Source: Massilia phosphatilytica
GTDB lineage: Bacteria; Pseudomonadota; Gammaproteobacteria; Burkholderiales; Burkholderiaceae_D
Assembly: GCF_002968015.1 (NCBI RefSeq)
Contig: NZ_PUIP01000001.1
Coordinates: forward strand, 248,001 to 312,000
Direction of reading: 5' to 3'
Length of the DNA stretch: 64,000 nucleotides
In this document: piece by piece, positions 62,651 to 64,000 of the stretch
Layout: each line of letters starts with the position of its first letter
Position numbering within the stretch: the first letter of the stretch is position 1
The notes under the pieces: generated by a model
Seen by the model: only the letters and a program-made list of their open reading frames with translations
The model's database searches: none
Told to the model about the DNA's origin: nothing
Made by a program: the position numbers and the translations under genes

Positions 62651-63793
62651 TCAACTATCCAGCGTAAATTCCGTGAACGACGGCCCATCCGGCTCGGCCG
62701 GTTTCGGGGCTTCCTCTTCCTTCCCCTTGCTGTCCGGCCCGTTATTGATCAGCCAGAGCAGGTTGGTGGCCGAGTCGGCATTGGCGAGTGCCTCCTCCTG
62801 CGTGATCAAATCGGCCTGCACGAGTTCCAGCAACGCTTTTTCGAACGATTGCGACCCCGGCGACAGGCTCTTGTCCATCGCTTCCTTGATCTGGCCGATC
62901 TCGCCTTTTTCGATCAGGTCCGCGACGTAGCGCGTGTTGACCATGATCTCGACCGCCGCTTGCCGTCGCCCACCGGCCTTGGCGCGCACGAGGCGCTGCG
63001 AGACGATCGCCTTCACGGCGGACGACAGGTCTTGCAGCAGCGCGGGGCGGTTCTCGATCGGGTAGAAGCTGATGATGCGGTTCAGCGCGTTGTAGCTGTT
63101 GTTCGCGTGCAGGGTCGCCAGCACGAGGTGGCCGGACTGGGCATAGGCGAGGGCGGCGGCCATCGTCTCCTTGTCGCGGATCTCGCCGATCAGGATGCAG
63201 TCCGGCGCCTGGCGCATCGAATTGCGCAGGGCGACGTCGAAACTCTTCGCGTCGCTGCCGATCTCGCGCTGGTTGACGATCGACTTCTTGTTCTTGAACA
63301 GGTACTCGATCGGGTCTTCCAGCGTGAGAATGTGGCCGTGGCGCTGCTCGTTCCGGTGGTCGAGCATGGAGGCGATCGTCGTCGACTTGCCGGATCCGGT
63401 CGCGCCGACGATCAGCAGCAGGCCACGTTTTTCCATGATCAGTTCCGACAGCACGGACGGGAGGCCCAGCTCGGCCAGCGGCGGAATCGTGGCGGGAACG
63501 AAACGGAACACGGCGGAGATGCTGCCGCGCTGGCGGAAGGCAGAGAGGCGGAAGCGGCCCAGGTTCGGAACCGAGATGCCCATGTTGAGCTCGTTGTCCC
63601 GGTCCAGCTCCTCCATCTGCTCGGGGGAGGCGATTTCCGACAGCAGGACGCGGATGTTGTCCGGTTCGAGCTTGTTCTGGTTGATCGGGATGAGGTTCCC
63701 GTTGATCTTGATGTGGACTGGGGAATTGACCGCGAAGAACATGTCCGACGCGTTCTTTTCCTTCATCAACTGGAACAGGCGTTCCATCATCAT
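62651..63793 (-). CDS. pilU: Type IV pilus retraction ATPase PilU
   Basis: This 380-residue hexameric ATPase helps PilT retract type IV pili. It has Walker A GATGSGKST, an Asp box (LTLEDPIEYLF), Walker B (CILIGEIRD) and a His box (SGHLVLATLHANNSYNAL). The end GSQSFEKALLELVQADLITQ and the acidic tail KGKEEEAPKP match PilU rather than PilT. Three ATGs in a row (63793, 63790, 63787) follow GGGAGAG; the first is chosen. PilT normally lies upstream, but the gene upstream here is separated by a hairpin repeat and is not recognisably pilT. Confidence 0.94.
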   Translation of the reverse strand: MMMERLFQLMKEKNASDMFFAVNSPVHIKINGNLIPINQNKLEPDNIRVLLSEIASPEQMEELDRDNELNMGISVPNLGRFRLSAFRQRGSISAVFRFVPATIPPLAELGLPSVLSELIMEKRGLLLIVGATGSGKSTTIASMLDHRNEQRHGHILTLEDPIEYLFKNKKSIVNQREIGSDAKSFDVALRNSMRQAPDCILIGEIRDKETMAAALAYAQSGHLVLATLHANNSYNALNRIISFYPIENRPALLQDLSSAVKAIVSQRLVRAKAGGRRQAAVEIMVNTRYVADLIEKGEIGQIKEAMDKSLSPGSQSFEKALLELVQADLITQEEALANADSATNLLWLINNGPDSKGKEEEAPKPAEPDGPSFTEFTLDS

Positions 63794-63867
63794 GGCGGTC
63801 TCTCCCTTGCTTCGCGGTAATTTTTTGCGGTTAAGGGATTCTAACCTGACGGTGCGGGGATGGAAAC

Positions 63868-63942
63868 GCATGGTGGGCTCGGGGAGCCCACCCTACAACA
63901 CACGCATACGTAGGGTGGGCACCCCGTGCCCACGCGCATGCG
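63868..63942. repeat. TAGGGTGGGC compound hairpin repeat, site 4 (heads inward)
   Basis: The left unit is GGTGGGCTC-GGG-GAGCCCACCCTAC. The right unit is GTAGGGTGGGCAC-CCC-GTGCCCACGCG. Outer ends GCATGG and GCGCATGC pair. It lies between the upstream gene on the - strand and pilU, close to the pilU promoter region. Confidence 0.9.
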
Positions 63943-63948
63943 TCTGGC

Positions 63949-64000
63949 TTACACGCCGCGCAGCAGCTCGTTGATACCCGTCTTCGCACGGGTCTTGGCA
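63949..64000 (-). CDS. C-terminal end of an unidentified gene
   Basis: The last 16 codons (AKTRAKTGINELLRGV) and a TAA stop at 63949-63951 are visible; the rest is outside the window. The reading is on the same strand as pilU and upstream of it. Such a short tail does not identify a family. Confidence 0.5.
   Translation of the reverse strand, partial: AKTRAKTGINELLRGV

Overview
The window is a GC-rich chromosomal segment, almost certainly from a Betaproteobacterium of the Oxalobacteraceae (Massilia/Telluria/Duganella type). The reasons are the strong GC bias at third codon positions, the gene families present (type IV pilus PilU, a PEP-CTERM protein, S46 and M2 peptidases, a PL4 pectin lyase, many TPP-, c-di-GMP- and two-component-type regulators) and two families of short palindromic repeats that, from general knowledge, are typical of these genomes. 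No rRNA, tRNA, CRISPR array, prophage or complete insertion sequence was seen.

Layout. 1-11.1 kb: the 3' end of sppA, a strong terminator, then an mdtABC-type RND efflux operon with its own outer-membrane channel and a small membrane protein. 11.1-11.4 kb: a cluster of GGGGTCAGA repeats. 11.4-17.3 kb: an SBF-family transporter, a secreted rhamnogalacturonan lyase (PL4) overlapping a PEP-CTERM protein gene, and an S46 exopeptidase. 17.3-24.6 kb: one leftward operon encoding a membrane-fusion protein, an ABC ATPase, two MacB-like permeases, an NtrC-family regulator and its histidine kinase. A sigma-54-type promoter and two palindromes lie upstream, so the system looks self-regulating. 24.7-28.2 kb: a PnuC transporter and NadR-like kinase, convergent with a TonB-dependent receptor controlled by a clear TPP riboswitch; together they suggest a thiamine or pyridine-nucleoside uptake locus. 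28.3-34.2 kb: VirK/YbjX, a GST, DkgB, an MFS transporter, a LysR regulator and PhzF. 34.3-38.1 kb: a FeeM-like acyltransferase followed by a membrane GGDEF-EAL protein. 38.2-42.3 kb: a DUF4124 protein and a Tat-exported GMC dehydrogenase operon (small subunit, flavoprotein, dihaem cytochrome c). 42.3-48.3 kb: a DMT transporter and an apparently lower-GC patch with a GlxA-type regulator, AmiD, a YdcF-like protein, a RidA remnant, several orphan small proteins and an AraC regulator. 48.4-48.5 kb: a probable, apparently unannotated small RNA. 48.5-51.8 kb: a YXWGXW-repeat protein, EnvZ/OmpR and a QS-repeat secreted protein. 51.9-57.3 kb: FapA-like (DUF342), an ACE-like M2 peptidase, an HDOD protein and CheW. 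57.3-64 kb: housekeeping genes (ABC-F, prmB, dapE, an ArsC-like protein), a hypothetical secreted protein, pilU and the end of an unidentified gene.

Most operons are compact, with ATGA or TGATG junctions. Four compound hairpin repeats of the TAGGGTGGGC family lie just downstream of genes; three gene stop codons are formed by the TAG at the repeat ends. All assignments come from reading the sequence and remembered family features; no database search was run.
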